From Bacteroidales bacterium (GTDB lineage Bacteria; Bacteroidota; Bacteroidia; Bacteroidales; WCHB1-69), in NCBI GenBank assembly GCA_017651425.1, contig JAGCCZ010000068.1, forward strand, positions 1 through 54,894: a DNA stretch of 54,894 bases, read 5' to 3'. Under the pieces are notes generated by a model. The model was not told where the DNA came from. It worked only from the letters and a program-made list of their open reading frames with translations, and made no database searches. How positions within the stretch are numbered: position 1 is the first letter of the stretch; each line of letters begins with the position of its first letter. The position numbers were made by a program, and so were the translations under genes. Below are positions 41,694 to 50,176 of this stretch, in pieces.

Positions 41694-41811
41694 AGAGTTA
41701 AGAGTTATGAGTTAAAAGTTAAAAGTTAAGAGTTAATGACCGATCACTGATCACTGATCACTGATCACTAATCACTAAATACCAAATACCAAATACCAAA
41801 TACCAACCACC
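41694..41811. repeat. Composite heptanucleotide tandem array filling the intergenic region
   Basis: Three blocks share period 7. AGAGTTA x2, TGAGTTA, AAAGTTA x2 and AGAGTTA occupy 41694-41735. After six spacer bases, GATCACT x4 and AATCACT occupy 41742-41776. AAATACC x4 and AACCACC occupy 41777-41811. The array starts one base after the MurL-type stop codon and ends three bases before the next ATG. Confidence 0.9.
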
Positions 41812-41814
41812 AAT

Positions 41815-42690
41815 ATGACCCCTACATTATTAATATTGGCTGCCGGCATGGGCAGTCGTTACGGTGGACTCAAGCAATTGGACCCGATGGGGCCGAACGG
41901 AGAGACCATCATGGACTATTCAGTCCGCTACGCCTTGGAGAGCGGTTTTGACAAAGTGGTCTTTGTCATTCGCCGATCCATGGAAGAGGATTTTAAACAG
42001 CATATCTTGCCTCGCTACATCGAGAAGATTGCTGTGCAATATGTTTTCCAAGAACTTGACTTGCTGCCGGAGGGCTTTGTGGCCAATCCTGAGCGCAAGA
42101 AACCCTACGGCACGGCGCACGCCATCTTGGTGGCGCGCGATGCCATCCATGAACCATTTACCGTCATCAACGCCGACGACTTCTATGGCCGGCAGGCATT
42201 CGAGGTAATGGCTGACTTCCTGCGCGACAGCATCCCGACCGTGCCCCCGACCTTCTCGATGGTGGGTTATCGCCTCGACAAGACACTTTCGCGCAACGGC
42301 ACCGTCTCCCGTGGCGTATGCCGCACCGATGGCCAGGATTTCCTGACCGCCATCGTGGAGAACCACAAGATTGGCTATACCGAAAACGGCATTGAAAATA
42401 TTGAAGAAGGACTATACAACCGCTTTGTCGGCGACGAGCCCGTCTCCATGAATTTCTGGGGCTTCACGCCCGATTTCTTCAACGCCTTGCAGGAACATTT
42501 TGTCGAGTTCCTGCAAGAGAATCAGGACAACATCACGGCAGAGTATCCTATTCCCAATGTCATCGCCACCCTCATGGCACAAGGCAAGGCCCGCGTCAAA
42601 GTGCTGCACTGCGATGCCGAATGGTTTGGTGTGACCTACAAGGAAGACAGGCCGTATGTGGTGGAGCGGTTAGCGCAATTAAAGGATTAA
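41815..42690 (+). CDS. Nucleotidyltransferase (sugar-1-phosphate NTP transferase-like)
   Basis: A 291-residue Rossmann-like nucleotidyltransferase. The N-terminal signature is LLILAAGMGSRYGGLKQLDPMGPNGETI (positions 5-32), with a nucleotide-binding Gly-rich loop and Lys as in GlmU/RmlA relatives. KPYGTAHAILVARD lies near 97-110 and the metal-site motif VINADDFYG near 117-125. It would make an NDP- or CDP-activated metabolite. It resembles a Bacteroidetes-specific orphan group often placed beside aminoglycoside-phosphotransferase-type kinases, which are not seen here. The ATG is preceded only by heptamer repeat sequence, so its promoter and leader are repeat DNA or lie in the gene before. Confidence 0.85.
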   Translation: MTPTLLILAAGMGSRYGGLKQLDPMGPNGETIMDYSVRYALESGFDKVVFVIRRSMEEDFKQHILPRYIEKIAVQYVFQELDLLPEGFVANPERKKPYGTAHAILVARDAIHEPFTVINADDFYGRQAFEVMADFLRDSIPTVPPTFSMVGYRLDKTLSRNGTVSRGVCRTDGQDFLTAIVENHKIGYTENGIENIEEGLYNRFVGDEPVSMNFWGFTPDFFNALQEHFVEFLQENQDNITAEYPIPNVIATLMAQGKARVKVLHCDAEWFGVTYKEDRPYVVERLAQLKD

Positions 42691-42742
42691 TCCTCTATGC
42701 AGATCCTCATTTCCGAAATTATTCACTTTAAATTTAATTGAT

Positions 42743-43489
42743 ATGAAACTATTACTAATCAGCAATTCCACAAATTACAAGGAACCCTATTTAGGTTGGT
42801 GTCAACCGCTGTTGGAGGAATTCATGCAGGGCATGGGCAAAAACGTGGCCTTCATACCCTACGCCGGTGTGGACGTGGCCGGGAAGGTCTATCCCGCCAG
42901 TTACGACGCCTATACGGAGCGCGTGCAGAACGTGTTCAAGCAATTCGGCAAGAAAATCAATTCCGTCCATGCTGCCAAAGACCCCGCCAAGGTCATTGAG
43001 AAGGCCGACATTATCGTGGTCGGTGGCGGCAACACATTCCACTTGGTGGCCGAGTTGCACCGCAACAAACTCATCGAGCCGATCCGCCGCAAAGTGATGG
43101 AGGGCACGCCCTACATCGGCTGGAGCGCCGGCTCCAACGTGGCTTGCCCCACTCTCTGCACCACCAACGACATGCCCATTGTGATGCCCGAAAGCTTCAA
43201 ATGCCTCGATCTGGTGCCTTTCCAAATCAACCCGCACTACATCGACCCGTATCCGGAGAAAATCAACGATGCCATCCGTCACGGCGGTGAGACCCGCCAG
43301 ATTCGCATCAACGAGTATTTAGCGGTTAACCAGGAGCGCACGGTGGCCGGCCTGCGCGAAGGAACCGCCCTCTGGATCGACCACGAGCGCATCACACTGC
43401 GCGGCACCCGCAAGATGATAGTGCTACGCTACGGAAAGAAGCCTACTGAAAAGAAGCCGGGCGACACGTTTGAGTTCGATTTGAAATAA
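42743..43489 (+). CDS. pepE: Dipeptidase E (alpha-aspartyl dipeptidase, peptidase S51)
   Basis: A 248-residue cytoplasmic serine peptidase that cleaves Asp-Xaa dipeptides. Opening residues MKLLLISNSTNYKEPYLGW are typical. The nucleophile motif is YIGWSAGSNVACP (Ser near residue 134), preceded by IIVVGGGNTFHLVAEL. Later NPHYIDPYPEK carries the catalytic His. Length is usual for PepE (about 230-240). It lies 52 bases after the nucleotidyltransferase gene and is closed by a strong terminator 10 bases past its stop. Confidence 0.93.
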   Translation: MKLLLISNSTNYKEPYLGWCQPLLEEFMQGMGKNVAFIPYAGVDVAGKVYPASYDAYTERVQNVFKQFGKKINSVHAAKDPAKVIEKADIIVVGGGNTFHLVAELHRNKLIEPIRRKVMEGTPYIGWSAGSNVACPTLCTTNDMPIVMPESFKCLDLVPFQINPHYIDPYPEKINDAIRHGGETRQIRINEYLAVNQERTVAGLREGTALWIDHERITLRGTRKMIVLRYGKKPTEKKPGDTFEFDLK

Positions 43490-43498
43490 GAAGCCTGC

Positions 43499-43533
43499 AA
43501 GCGGGAAATGCTCACAAGCGTTCCCGCTTTTTT
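43499..43533 (+). terminator. Rho-independent terminator after pepE
   Basis: The nine-base-pair stem AAGCGGGAA / TTCCCGCTT, with a 13-base loop, runs directly into a T tract (through 43533). Confidence 0.85.
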
Positions 43534-43590
43534 CATACAATATTTGTCACTGTAATACGTTAGGACATCGCTATTCTAAAACAAAAAATC

Positions 43591-44982
43591 ATGAGAAGAA
43601 TTGTTTTGTTTCTAATACCCCTGTTCTCCTTTGTCTCGTCCATTTGGGCCCAGGAAGAGACTGGCTGTACCGCCAAAGCGCCGGCGGAAGTGGCTGTGGG
43701 ACGACAATTTAAATATACGGTTTCGACAACGTCCCAAGGTGAAGTGCTCTCCTACGATTTCGGCAAATTCGAATTGGTCAGTGGTCCCAACATCGGTACA
43801 AGCACGTCCATCTCCGTCACGAACGGCACGGTGGAACAGAACACCACCTATACATATACCTACTACCTCGTGGGCAACAAGGAGGGCTCTTTCAACATCC
43901 CCGGTGTCACGATCTCCATTGACGGTCGCATCGTGAAAAGCAACCCCGTGGCTGTCAGCGTGGTCAAGACGCCGAAAACGCAGCCTGAGAACGAACAGGC
44001 TGACAATTGGTTCCAGTTCGAGATGCCGAGCTGGTCCGATTTCTTCTCCCCGCGCACCATGCCTGAAGAACAACCCCGGCCGAAGTCCAAAGGCGACAAA
44101 ACGGAATCTGACGCTCGAGTCAACAAGGAGGACTTTTTCGTCAAGGCTACCAGCAGCAGTCTGGAAGCCTATCAAGGAGAAGCCATTGTGGTGACGCACA
44201 AACTCTATGTCCGGGATCAAAAACAGGGTTACTCCATTGAACGTGCCGTCTTTGAACCGACGGATGCGTTTTGGAGCAACGGCCTGGAGTTGAAATATCG
44301 GGACGAAGGCACCGAAAGCGTCAACGGCAAGACCTACTCGGTGTACACCATCAAGCAGACAGCGTTCTACCCCACAAAGACAGGAAAAATCACCATTCCG
44401 AAAATGAACCTTACCTTGCTCGTCAAGGTGCCCACGACCCGTCGCGATCCCTTCTGGGGTACCTATACCACCTACAAGGGGCAAAACATTTCGCTCACTT
44501 CCAACGACATCCCTGTCAAGGTGAAGAGCTTGCCCAATGCACGCAGCGCAAAGACCGAGGTGGTGGGCAACTTCACTGTGAGCTCCTCCCTCAACAAGAC
44601 CGACGTGCATGCCAACGAGCCAGTTGTTCTGACGGTCACCTTCTCCGGAACCGGAAACTTGCACCACATCAGTGCCGATGATCTTCAGATAAACTTCCCC
44701 GCCGACTGCGACATCACTTACCCGAAGGTGACAAGCAACATCTCTGCCAAGGGCGACGTCGTGACCGGTTCAAAGACATTCAAATACACCATCATTCCGC
44801 GTTCGGAAGGCACATTCCTCATCCCCGGAGCCTCGTATCAGTATTATGACTACGACAGTGGCAGTTACAAGACCATCTCCTCGCAAGACTACCAGATCAC
44901 GGTGTCGCCCGCCCGGCAGCAGGAGTATCCGTCGGAGAAGCCCGACAAGGGACGAAAGCCCGCCAAGACTTACAAAATATAA
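43591..44982 (+). CDS. BatD-family exported protein (short form)
   Basis: A 463-residue protein with a signal peptide (about 1-20, SSIWAQ). It has repeated immunoglobulin-like beta domains of the BatD family: CTAKAPAEVAVGRQFKYTV..., SYDFGKFELVSGPN near 50-63, FFVKATSSSLEAYQGEAIVVTHKLYVR near 185-211 and TFSGTGNLHHIS near 350-361. In Bacteroidetes, BatD is usually about 580-600 residues with a C-terminal membrane helix and sits with batABCE and moxR (aerotolerance operon). Here the C-terminal helix is absent, the tail is charged, and none of those partners is adjacent. It may be a periplasmic paralogue. Confidence 0.82.
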   Translation: MRRIVLFLIPLFSFVSSIWAQEETGCTAKAPAEVAVGRQFKYTVSTTSQGEVLSYDFGKFELVSGPNIGTSTSISVTNGTVEQNTTYTYTYYLVGNKEGSFNIPGVTISIDGRIVKSNPVAVSVVKTPKTQPENEQADNWFQFEMPSWSDFFSPRTMPEEQPRPKSKGDKTESDARVNKEDFFVKATSSSLEAYQGEAIVVTHKLYVRDQKQGYSIERAVFEPTDAFWSNGLELKYRDEGTESVNGKTYSVYTIKQTAFYPTKTGKITIPKMNLTLLVKVPTTRRDPFWGTYTTYKGQNISLTSNDIPVKVKSLPNARSAKTEVVGNFTVSSSLNKTDVHANEPVVLTVTFSGTGNLHHISADDLQINFPADCDITYPKVTSNISAKGDVVTGSKTFKYTIIPRSEGTFLIPGASYQYYDYDSGSYKTISSQDYQITVSPARQQEYPSEKPDKGRKPAKTYKI

Positions 44983-45055
44983 TGTTCGAGTCGAATTTGA
45001 AAAAACATATTATGCAAATAGCGCAGCCATATAGCCAATGGTGCGCTATTTTTTG

Positions 45056-45064
45056 TATTTTTGC
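45056..45064 (+). promoter_or_regulatory. -7 promoter box of the L,D-transpeptidase gene
   Basis: TATTTTTGC (exact match), 20 bases before the ATG at 45085. It rules out a more upstream TTG start at 45061, which overlaps the box. Confidence 0.6.
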
Positions 45065-45084
45065 GCCCTGCAACCCCACGCAAT

Positions 45085-46920
45085 ATGGCCCGATTCATTA
45101 ACGTACTGTTGTTGTGCTTATCCATCCTGTTAGGGTCCTCCTGCCATAATAAAACCATCGGCACGGAGCGTGCGCCGCACTGGTTCTCGCATTACACTGC
45201 CTTCTCCGCAAAGTCGTATGCGGAACATTTTGCACAGAGGTTGGATGCCATGAACGACAGCAGCCACGTCTATGCGGACGCTTTGCAACACTATTATCAG
45301 ACACATGCTTGCGAGCCATACTGGACGGCGCGTGGCGTGCAGGAGGCCCGCATTGACACACTCATGCAGCTGCTGGGACGCTCCTACGAGCACGGCATTC
45401 CCGACACTTTTCTCCTTCGCCCTGCCATAGACCGCACACTTAACCTGCTGAAATGCCACCAAGTCACCAATGACTCAACTTTGCTCGACACGCTCTATAA
45501 CTTGGAAATGCGCCTTTCCGAGGCGTATCTCAAGTATGTTTGCGCCTTGCACTACGGGGCTACCGACCCTGTCAAGGCCAATGGCGGCAAGTGGCTGATG
45601 AAAAGTCTGAAGCCAGACAACGAGTTCCGATATTCCACAATGGAGCGGATGAAACAGTTTCCGTCCACCATTCACGAAAACGAACCGGAAATTCCAGAAT
45701 ACAAGCACTTGCAGGCGGAGTTGCTGCGACTTTATCCGCTCAAGGACAGCGTTCTCGCCGAAATCGCCATGCCAACGATCCGCAAAGGTCAGCGTAACGC
45801 GGCTTTGCAAGAGGTGTGCCGGCGACTCATGCTCACGGGCGAGCTGCCTGCCGACTTCACCGTCACGGACCGTCTCACCGACTCACTGTTGGCGGGCATC
45901 AACCTCTTCCGCCGTCACAACGCCATCCCCGAGTGCGACAGCTTGGGCGGAGAAACAGTCCGCAAACTCAACCGGCCCATCACCTATTATCTTGACAAAC
46001 TGGCCGCCAACATGGAGCGCCTGCGCTGGCATGTTGATCCCGAAAAGGGCCACACCTATATCGCGGTGAACATTCCCGATTTCACACTGAAGGCGATTGT
46101 GGAGGACACCGTGGCCTTCAGAACACGCATTTGCTGCGGACGCACGCAGGATCCCGCCAAGAGCCCCGCGCGTACCAAAAGAGGCCTCGTCAGCGCCTAC
46201 AAGTCCGAGTCGCCGCTGCTCTTCAGCCGAATCAACCGAATAGTGCTCAATCCTGAATGGAGGATTCCTTACGACATCATTAAAAACGAGTACTACTATA
46301 AACTTTGTAAGAACAACACCGCCGTTGTCAACCGCGAGAAGCTCTACATTATCGACTCGCGCACCGGCGGCTACGTAACACCGGACTCCATAGACTGGAC
46401 CAAGGTGAACCCCGGAAACATCCCCTACCGGTTGCGGCAGACCTCCGGACGGCACAATGCCTTGGGCCGCATCAAGTTCGACTTCCCCAACACAGAATCC
46501 GTCTATCTGCATGACACCAACAACAAAGGAGCTTTCAAACGCCGGGTGCGGGCTTTGAGCCACGGCTGCATTCGCGTCGAAAATCCCATGGACCTGGCCG
46601 CGGTGCTCTATGCCATCAATGATTTCGACGAAAAGAGACTGGAGGAGATCAGCATCATCCTGGGCGAAGACCCCACCACGGAAGAGGGTGAGCAATATTT
46701 GGAAAAAAAGATCGAAAAGGAACAAGAATACTACGATAAACTTTCGGATCGGGAGAAACAGTTTTATCGTGAACTTCGCCCCACCACCATCCAACTCAAG
46801 AAGACGATGCCTTTATACATCGAGTACTTCACCTGTTTTACGGGCGACGACGGCAGCATCCAATATCGCGAGGACATCTATTACAAGGATGGCAATATCA
46901 TGCAGCTGATGCGCCGTTAG
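45085..46920 (+). CDS. L,D-transpeptidase lipoprotein, YcbB-like
   Basis: A 611-residue protein with a lipoprotein signal (hydrophobic stretch, lipobox LGSSC near residue 20). The N-terminal half (about 50-300) is helical like the scaffold and peptidoglycan-binding region of YcbB/LdtD. The YkuD catalytic domain (about 325-530) contains YIAVNIPDFTLKAI, RNRIVLNPEWRIP-like sequence (INRIVLNPEWRIP) and the active-site motif ALSHGCIRVENP with the catalytic Cys. It makes 3-3 peptidoglycan cross-links or attaches proteins in the periplasm. Length matches YcbB (about 615). It has its own promoter and a terminator 50 bases downstream. Confidence 0.92.
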   Translation: MARFINVLLLCLSILLGSSCHNKTIGTERAPHWFSHYTAFSAKSYAEHFAQRLDAMNDSSHVYADALQHYYQTHACEPYWTARGVQEARIDTLMQLLGRSYEHGIPDTFLLRPAIDRTLNLLKCHQVTNDSTLLDTLYNLEMRLSEAYLKYVCALHYGATDPVKANGGKWLMKSLKPDNEFRYSTMERMKQFPSTIHENEPEIPEYKHLQAELLRLYPLKDSVLAEIAMPTIRKGQRNAALQEVCRRLMLTGELPADFTVTDRLTDSLLAGINLFRRHNAIPECDSLGGETVRKLNRPITYYLDKLAANMERLRWHVDPEKGHTYIAVNIPDFTLKAIVEDTVAFRTRICCGRTQDPAKSPARTKRGLVSAYKSESPLLFSRINRIVLNPEWRIPYDIIKNEYYYKLCKNNTAVVNREKLYIIDSRTGGYVTPDSIDWTKVNPGNIPYRLRQTSGRHNALGRIKFDFPNTESVYLHDTNNKGAFKRRVRALSHGCIRVENPMDLAAVLYAINDFDEKRLEEISIILGEDPTTEEGEQYLEKKIEKEQEYYDKLSDREKQFYRELRPTTIQLKKTMPLYIEYFTCFTGDDGSIQYREDIYYKDGNIMQLMRR

Positions 46921-46969
46921 TGGCAGTGTCCGGAGAACAAATCGCACACCATTTGCATTTCTATAAAAA

Positions 46970-46996
46970 AAAACGCTGAAGAATTTTCAGCGTTTT
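46970..46996. terminator. Bidirectional terminator between the transpeptidase gene and tRNA-Glu
   Basis: A perfect inverted repeat AAAACGCTGAA / TTCAGCGTTTT with loop GAATT. Runs of A on the left and T on the right allow it to stop both the + strand mRNA and the - strand tRNA transcript. Confidence 0.85.
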
Positions 46997-47008
46997 ACTT
47001 GGTTTTTG

Positions 47009-47080
47009 TAGCGAGTAGGAGAATCGAACTCCTATTGCAAGAATGAAAATCTTGTGTACTAGCCGTTATACGAACTCGCC
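47009..47080 (-). tRNA. tRNA-Glu (anticodon UUC)
   Basis: The minus strand from 47080 folds as a tRNA. The acceptor stem GGCGAGT pairs with ACTCGCT (one G-U). The D arm contains TATAACGGCTAGTA. The anticodon stem CAAGA/TCTTG encloses the loop TTTTCAT, giving anticodon TTC. The T arm is TAGGAG-TTCGATT-CTCCTA. The discriminator base is A, and CCA is not encoded. A perfect -7 promoter box precedes it. Confidence 0.96.
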
Positions 47081-47102
47081 AAGACTGTCATTATTTGACG
47101 CT

Positions 47103-47111
47103 GCAAAAATA
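47103..47111 (-). promoter_or_regulatory. -7 promoter box of tRNA-Glu
   Basis: The minus strand reads TATTTTTGC (exact match), 23 bases before the 5' end of the mature tRNA. Confidence 0.55.
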
Positions 47112-47153
47112 CACTTTTTTTGTTTCGCTCCAATTTTTGAAGCTTAAAAAAAA

Positions 47154-47828
47154 TTACTCTTTGGCCTTATCTTGTTCAAACCTGAATCCCAGACGTTTAG
47201 CAGTCCGAATATTGTTCTGGTCCTCAATTTGAAGCATGTCATTGACCGAAATGATCTTGGTCTCCTCGTAGTCAGGAACCAACAAATCGAAGTTTATCGT
47301 GTAAGTTATCGCAGATTTGAGGATCTCCTTGACGGATTCCTTGTCAATTTTATTGCTGCTGAAATTGTTGAGCACCTGTGCCAGCTCGCGCTTGCCCTCA
47401 ATGTAATAGTGCCCCTCCTTGTTGATGAGGATACGGCCGATCATATAACCAAGGTCGTTGACACGGTTGTATTTGAACGAGTCGCCGAGGAAGTTGAAAA
47501 TCTGGATCATGCCGCAGTAAGAGCGGGTTTTGTCCTCCTTGATGTAGGGGGTGCGCATCACCTCATGGTCACGCGAGAATTCGAAAATGTTGCTGTGCAT
47601 GAGGAAGACCAGCACATCGCCGGCGAACTTCAGCTGGAACTGGTATTGCGTCTTGTTATCGTAACGCACCGGGATGTCCTCATGGTCATCCGCATAGTTG
47701 ATACGATAGAAATCCTCGAAATTTTTCGAGCATTCCTTGAAAAGCTGCATCGTCTCCAAGGTGATGGCGAAGATGTCTTGCTTGAGTTGTCCTTTGGTAA
47801 TCAGAAGGTTACACAATGAATCATCCAT
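47154..47828 (-). CDS. Conserved-looking hypothetical cytoplasmic protein
   Basis: A 224-residue soluble protein that I do not recognise. There is no signal peptide, membrane helix or cofactor motif. The N-terminal half is mixed alpha/beta with aromatic clusters (NFEDFYRINYADDHED, YQFQLKFAGDVLVFLMHSN), and the C-terminal half is helical and Lys/Glu-rich, ending GFRFEQDKAKE. Aromatic and charged content and normal codon use suggest a real gene. It is preceded by a -7-like box at 47854-47862, just after the end of the DUF4199 gene, and followed downstream by tRNA-Glu on the same strand. Confidence 0.75.
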   Translation of the reverse strand: MDDSLCNLLITKGQLKQDIFAITLETMQLFKECSKNFEDFYRINYADDHEDIPVRYDNKTQYQFQLKFAGDVLVFLMHSNIFEFSRDHEVMRTPYIKEDKTRSYCGMIQIFNFLGDSFKYNRVNDLGYMIGRILINKEGHYYIEGKRELAQVLNNFSSNKIDKESVKEILKSAITYTINFDLLVPDYEETKIISVNDMLQIEDQNNIRTAKRLGFRFEQDKAKE

Positions 47829-47853
47829 AAACTTTCTTTATAAGATTTAGATT

Positions 47854-47862
47854 GCGAAAATA
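47854..47862 (-). promoter_or_regulatory. -7-like promoter box of the hypothetical gene
   Basis: The minus strand reads TATTTTCGC, one mismatch from the consensus, 26 bases before the ATG at 47828. Confidence 0.4.
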
Positions 47863-47876
47863 CAAAAAAAGTAGTT

Positions 47877-48821
47877 CTATTCCTCTGGCTCATCTTGATC
47901 GACTTGATCCATATTCTCATCTTCCGTAAACAACTCCTCGTCCTCCACAGGCTCGGGGGTCTTTTTGGAAGTGTAGTGATACATGGCGATAAAGAGTCCG
48001 AAAAACATGCCATAGAGCAGGTCCATGAGTGCGGCGACGCCTGCATAACGGCCAGGCTTGTCGTAATGCGGCACATGGGCCTTGTTCATGGCAAAACGCG
48101 CATCCGCAGGACTGCACTTGTCCAGCTGGCGACCCACATCCTGCACCATCTGTTGCACAAATGGCGTGGAAGGAAGGCTTTCGTTCTGCCCCATATAGAG
48201 TGCTGTGGTTTCGACAAGCGTCCGTCTCGCATATTGGTCAAAATGCCCCAACTGATAGTTGTCGGCGGTGTCCACGGCTTTCTTGTCCGTGATCTTGAGC
48301 AGGAAGAAGTCGTAAATCATGCCAAACCCTTTGTTGGCATCCGTCTTCAAGGCATCGTTAGCGGTGTCAGGCCAAACAAACGTCTCCTTCTCTTCAGCGA
48401 AAAGCTTCTCCACCTCCCCGAGATAGGTTTTTATCTCATCCTGAGTGATGGTGTCTTTTTCGACAATCTTCCGATAATTGTCAAGGGCCACCTCATACTT
48501 CGTGGCCAAGCCATTGGGCTCAATGACGGCATAGTGGAGCATACAGTATCCGAAAAAGATCACAGAACCGACAATGGAGATGAGGAGGCATCCGAGGAAA
48601 GCCTTTGCGAAAGAGAGACGTTCGGAATATAACTCCTTGAACTCCTTTATGCCTGCGTAGAGAACGAGGATGAATCCAATTATCAGAGCCAAGTCAAGCA
48701 TCTTGGCGCCGGTGAAATCCACACGGCGCGCAAACATTTTGACCAACTCAAAAGCGGCGAGCATGACGCCGAGCACAGCACCCCATTTCAGGGTGGAGAG
48801 ATACGCGTTTTTATTTTTCAT
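47877..48821 (-). CDS. DUF4199-family membrane protein
   Basis: A 314-residue protein of the Bacteroidetes family DUF4199. Helices lie at about 11-30, 40-60 and 72-98 (the last containing SVIFFGYCMLHYAVI), then an extracytoplasmic helical region of about 150 residues, a fourth helix at about 262-285 (DLLYGMFFGLFIAMYHY) and a very acidic C-terminal tail. No function is established for the family. The methylmalonyl-CoA epimerase gene is 18 bases upstream on the same strand, so they are probably co-transcribed. The predicted start MKNKNAYLSTLKWG fits the family's N-terminus. Confidence 0.82.
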   Translation of the reverse strand: MKNKNAYLSTLKWGAVLGVMLAAFELVKMFARRVDFTGAKMLDLALIIGFILVLYAGIKEFKELYSERLSFAKAFLGCLLISIVGSVIFFGYCMLHYAVIEPNGLATKYEVALDNYRKIVEKDTITQDEIKTYLGEVEKLFAEEKETFVWPDTANDALKTDANKGFGMIYDFFLLKITDKKAVDTADNYQLGHFDQYARRTLVETTALYMGQNESLPSTPFVQQMVQDVGRQLDKCSPADARFAMNKAHVPHYDKPGRYAGVAALMDLLYGMFFGLFIAMYHYTSKKTPEPVEDEELFTEDENMDQVDQDEPEE

Positions 48822-48839
48822 CGCAGGGATATTAAGAGA

Positions 48840-49253
48840 CTATTCGTCCGTGTCAGGGCAGCAGAATTCGGTCAGCACGCCGCCAGTGGCTTTGGGGTGG
48901 GCGAATCCGATCTTCAAATGTTCGGCGCCGCCGCGCGGTTCCTTGTCGATAAGGCGCACACCCTCTTCCGCCAGTTCGTGCAATGTGGCAGCCGTGTCAT
49001 CCACAGCATAGGCCATGTGGTGGATGCCTTCGCCTCGGTTCTCGATGAACTTGGCAATGGTGCTCTCCGGAGATGTCGGCTCCAGCAGCTCAATCTTGGT
49101 CTGTCCCACCTTGAAAAAAGCCGTCTTCACCTTTTGGTCAACGACCTCTTCGATGTTGTAGCATTTGAGTCCCAGGATGTTCTCGTAGTAAGGGATGGAT
49201 TCTTCCAAACTTTTAACGGCGATGCCGATGTGTTCAATGTGTGAAATGTTCAT
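48840..49253 (-). CDS. mce: Methylmalonyl-CoA epimerase
   Basis: A 137-residue single-domain glyoxalase/VOC-fold enzyme that interconverts (R)- and (S)-methylmalonyl-CoA on the succinate-propionate route. The N-terminus ISHIEHIGIAVKSLEESIPYYENILGL provides the first metal His. VKTAFFKVGQTKIELLEP contains the Gln/Glu region, and GEGIHHMAYAVDD the second His. Length is exactly typical (about 135). Its presence implies propionate formation or use, common in Bacteroidales. Mutase and carboxylase genes are not in the window. Confidence 0.95.
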   Translation of the reverse strand: MNISHIEHIGIAVKSLEESIPYYENILGLKCYNIEEVVDQKVKTAFFKVGQTKIELLEPTSPESTIAKFIENRGEGIHHMAYAVDDTAATLHELAEEGVRLIDKEPRGGAEHLKIGFAHPKATGGVLTEFCCPDTDE

Positions 49254-49288
49254 TTGAATATGGTTTTAATGGGTTAATAATTCGAGTT

Positions 49289-50080
49289 TCAATCCCTGGC
49301 AGCGTCACTGTCGAGCCAATGGGTATGGTGTTTAATGACATGTATTGCAATCAAAAGGAGCGTGCAGGCGGCCAAAATATAGAGCGACGGGCGCAACCAT
49401 GCCGACGGCGAGACCACATAGCCGTGGAAGCGCACATACGAGAGCACGAACATCAGATAATCGGCTATGGTATAACAGAATATGGTCGAGTAGATGGTGG
49501 CATATTCGCGACGTATGAAGGTTTTGAAGGAGAAGCTCATCTCACCGCGCTGGAAAAGGGGCCACTTGGGAATGAACGCGGGCACGGTATCGGCCCATGC
49601 CTCGAACTCGTCGCCAAACTGACTGCGCAGGTAAGCCTCTTCCGCAAACATGATGCGCTCATAATAGAGCCAATACACCAATGAGACGATAATGAAGGCC
49701 CAGATATTCATGGTGAAAACCAAGATGCCGGCCCAGATGAGATAATTGGCCAGGTAGAGCGGATGGCGGACAACGGAATAGATGCCAACCGTGTTGAGGT
49801 GCTTGGCAACCTGCTTGTCGGTGTTGCGGCCGGAAGTGCCCTTGGGGGTGGTGCTGACCGTATAGGCACGCAATACCAGTCCCGACAAGGAAAGCAGTAA
49901 CGCCACCACCGTAAGAACAATGCGCAGGACGTGACGCTGTCCCACAAAGAGACGCATGTAGAGGTCAGGGTTGCTATAGATGAGTATAGGAACCGCCAGA
50001 AGGAAGATGAGAATGGGGATCTGCCCACGATATCTGAACAGGAAATTGCCTGATTTCTCGAAAGATTGCTGTAATGCCAC
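49289..50080 (-). CDS. Isoprenylcysteine/phospholipid methyltransferase-like membrane protein
   Basis: About 263 residues with five to six membrane helices. The central signature, GIYSVVRHPLYLANYLIW followed by a helix and YERIMFAEEAYLRSQFGDEFEAWA, is that of the ICMT/PEMT family of small integral-membrane SAM-dependent methyltransferases (RHPLY and the distal EExxLxxxFG). The acceptor is unknown in bacteria. The frame is open from 50110, but the first ten codons overlap a -7-like box at 50099-50107; a GTG at 50080 (VALQQSFEKSGN) is the more plausible start, though this is not certain. A hydrophobic C-terminal tail of about 70 residues extends past the usual family end. Confidence 0.75.
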   Translation of the reverse strand: MALQQSFEKSGNFLFRYRGQIPILIFLLAVPILIYSNPDLYMRLFVGQRHVLRIVLTVVALLLSLSGLVLRAYTVSTTPKGTSGRNTDKQVAKHLNTVGIYSVVRHPLYLANYLIWAGILVFTMNIWAFIIVSLVYWLYYERIMFAEEAYLRSQFGDEFEAWADTVPAFIPKWPLFQRGEMSFSFKTFIRREYATIYSTIFCYTIADYLMFVLSYVRFHGYVVSPSAWLRPSLYILAACTLLLIAIHVIKHHTHWLDSDAARD

Positions 50081-50098
50081 GGGTTGTCTTTTTAGGCT

Positions 50099-50107
50099 GC
50101 GAAAATA
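50099..50107 (-). promoter_or_regulatory. -7-like promoter box of the methyltransferase gene
   Basis: The minus strand reads TATTTTCGC, one mismatch from TAnnTTTGC. It comes immediately after the T run of the rplS terminator and 19 bases before the GTG at 50080. Confidence 0.4.
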
Positions 50108-50108
50108 C

Positions 50109-50146
50109 AAAAAAAGCGGTCACTTTCGTTTCCGAAAATAACCGCT
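50109..50146 (-). terminator. Rho-independent terminator after rplS
   Basis: On the minus strand the stem AGCGGT / ACCGCT, extended by TTTCG / CGAAA around a small loop with internal bulges, is followed by seven T residues. It starts 31 bases past the rplS stop. Confidence 0.8.
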
Positions 50147-50176
50147 CTGTAGTTGTCAACGTGGATCTGATTTCTA

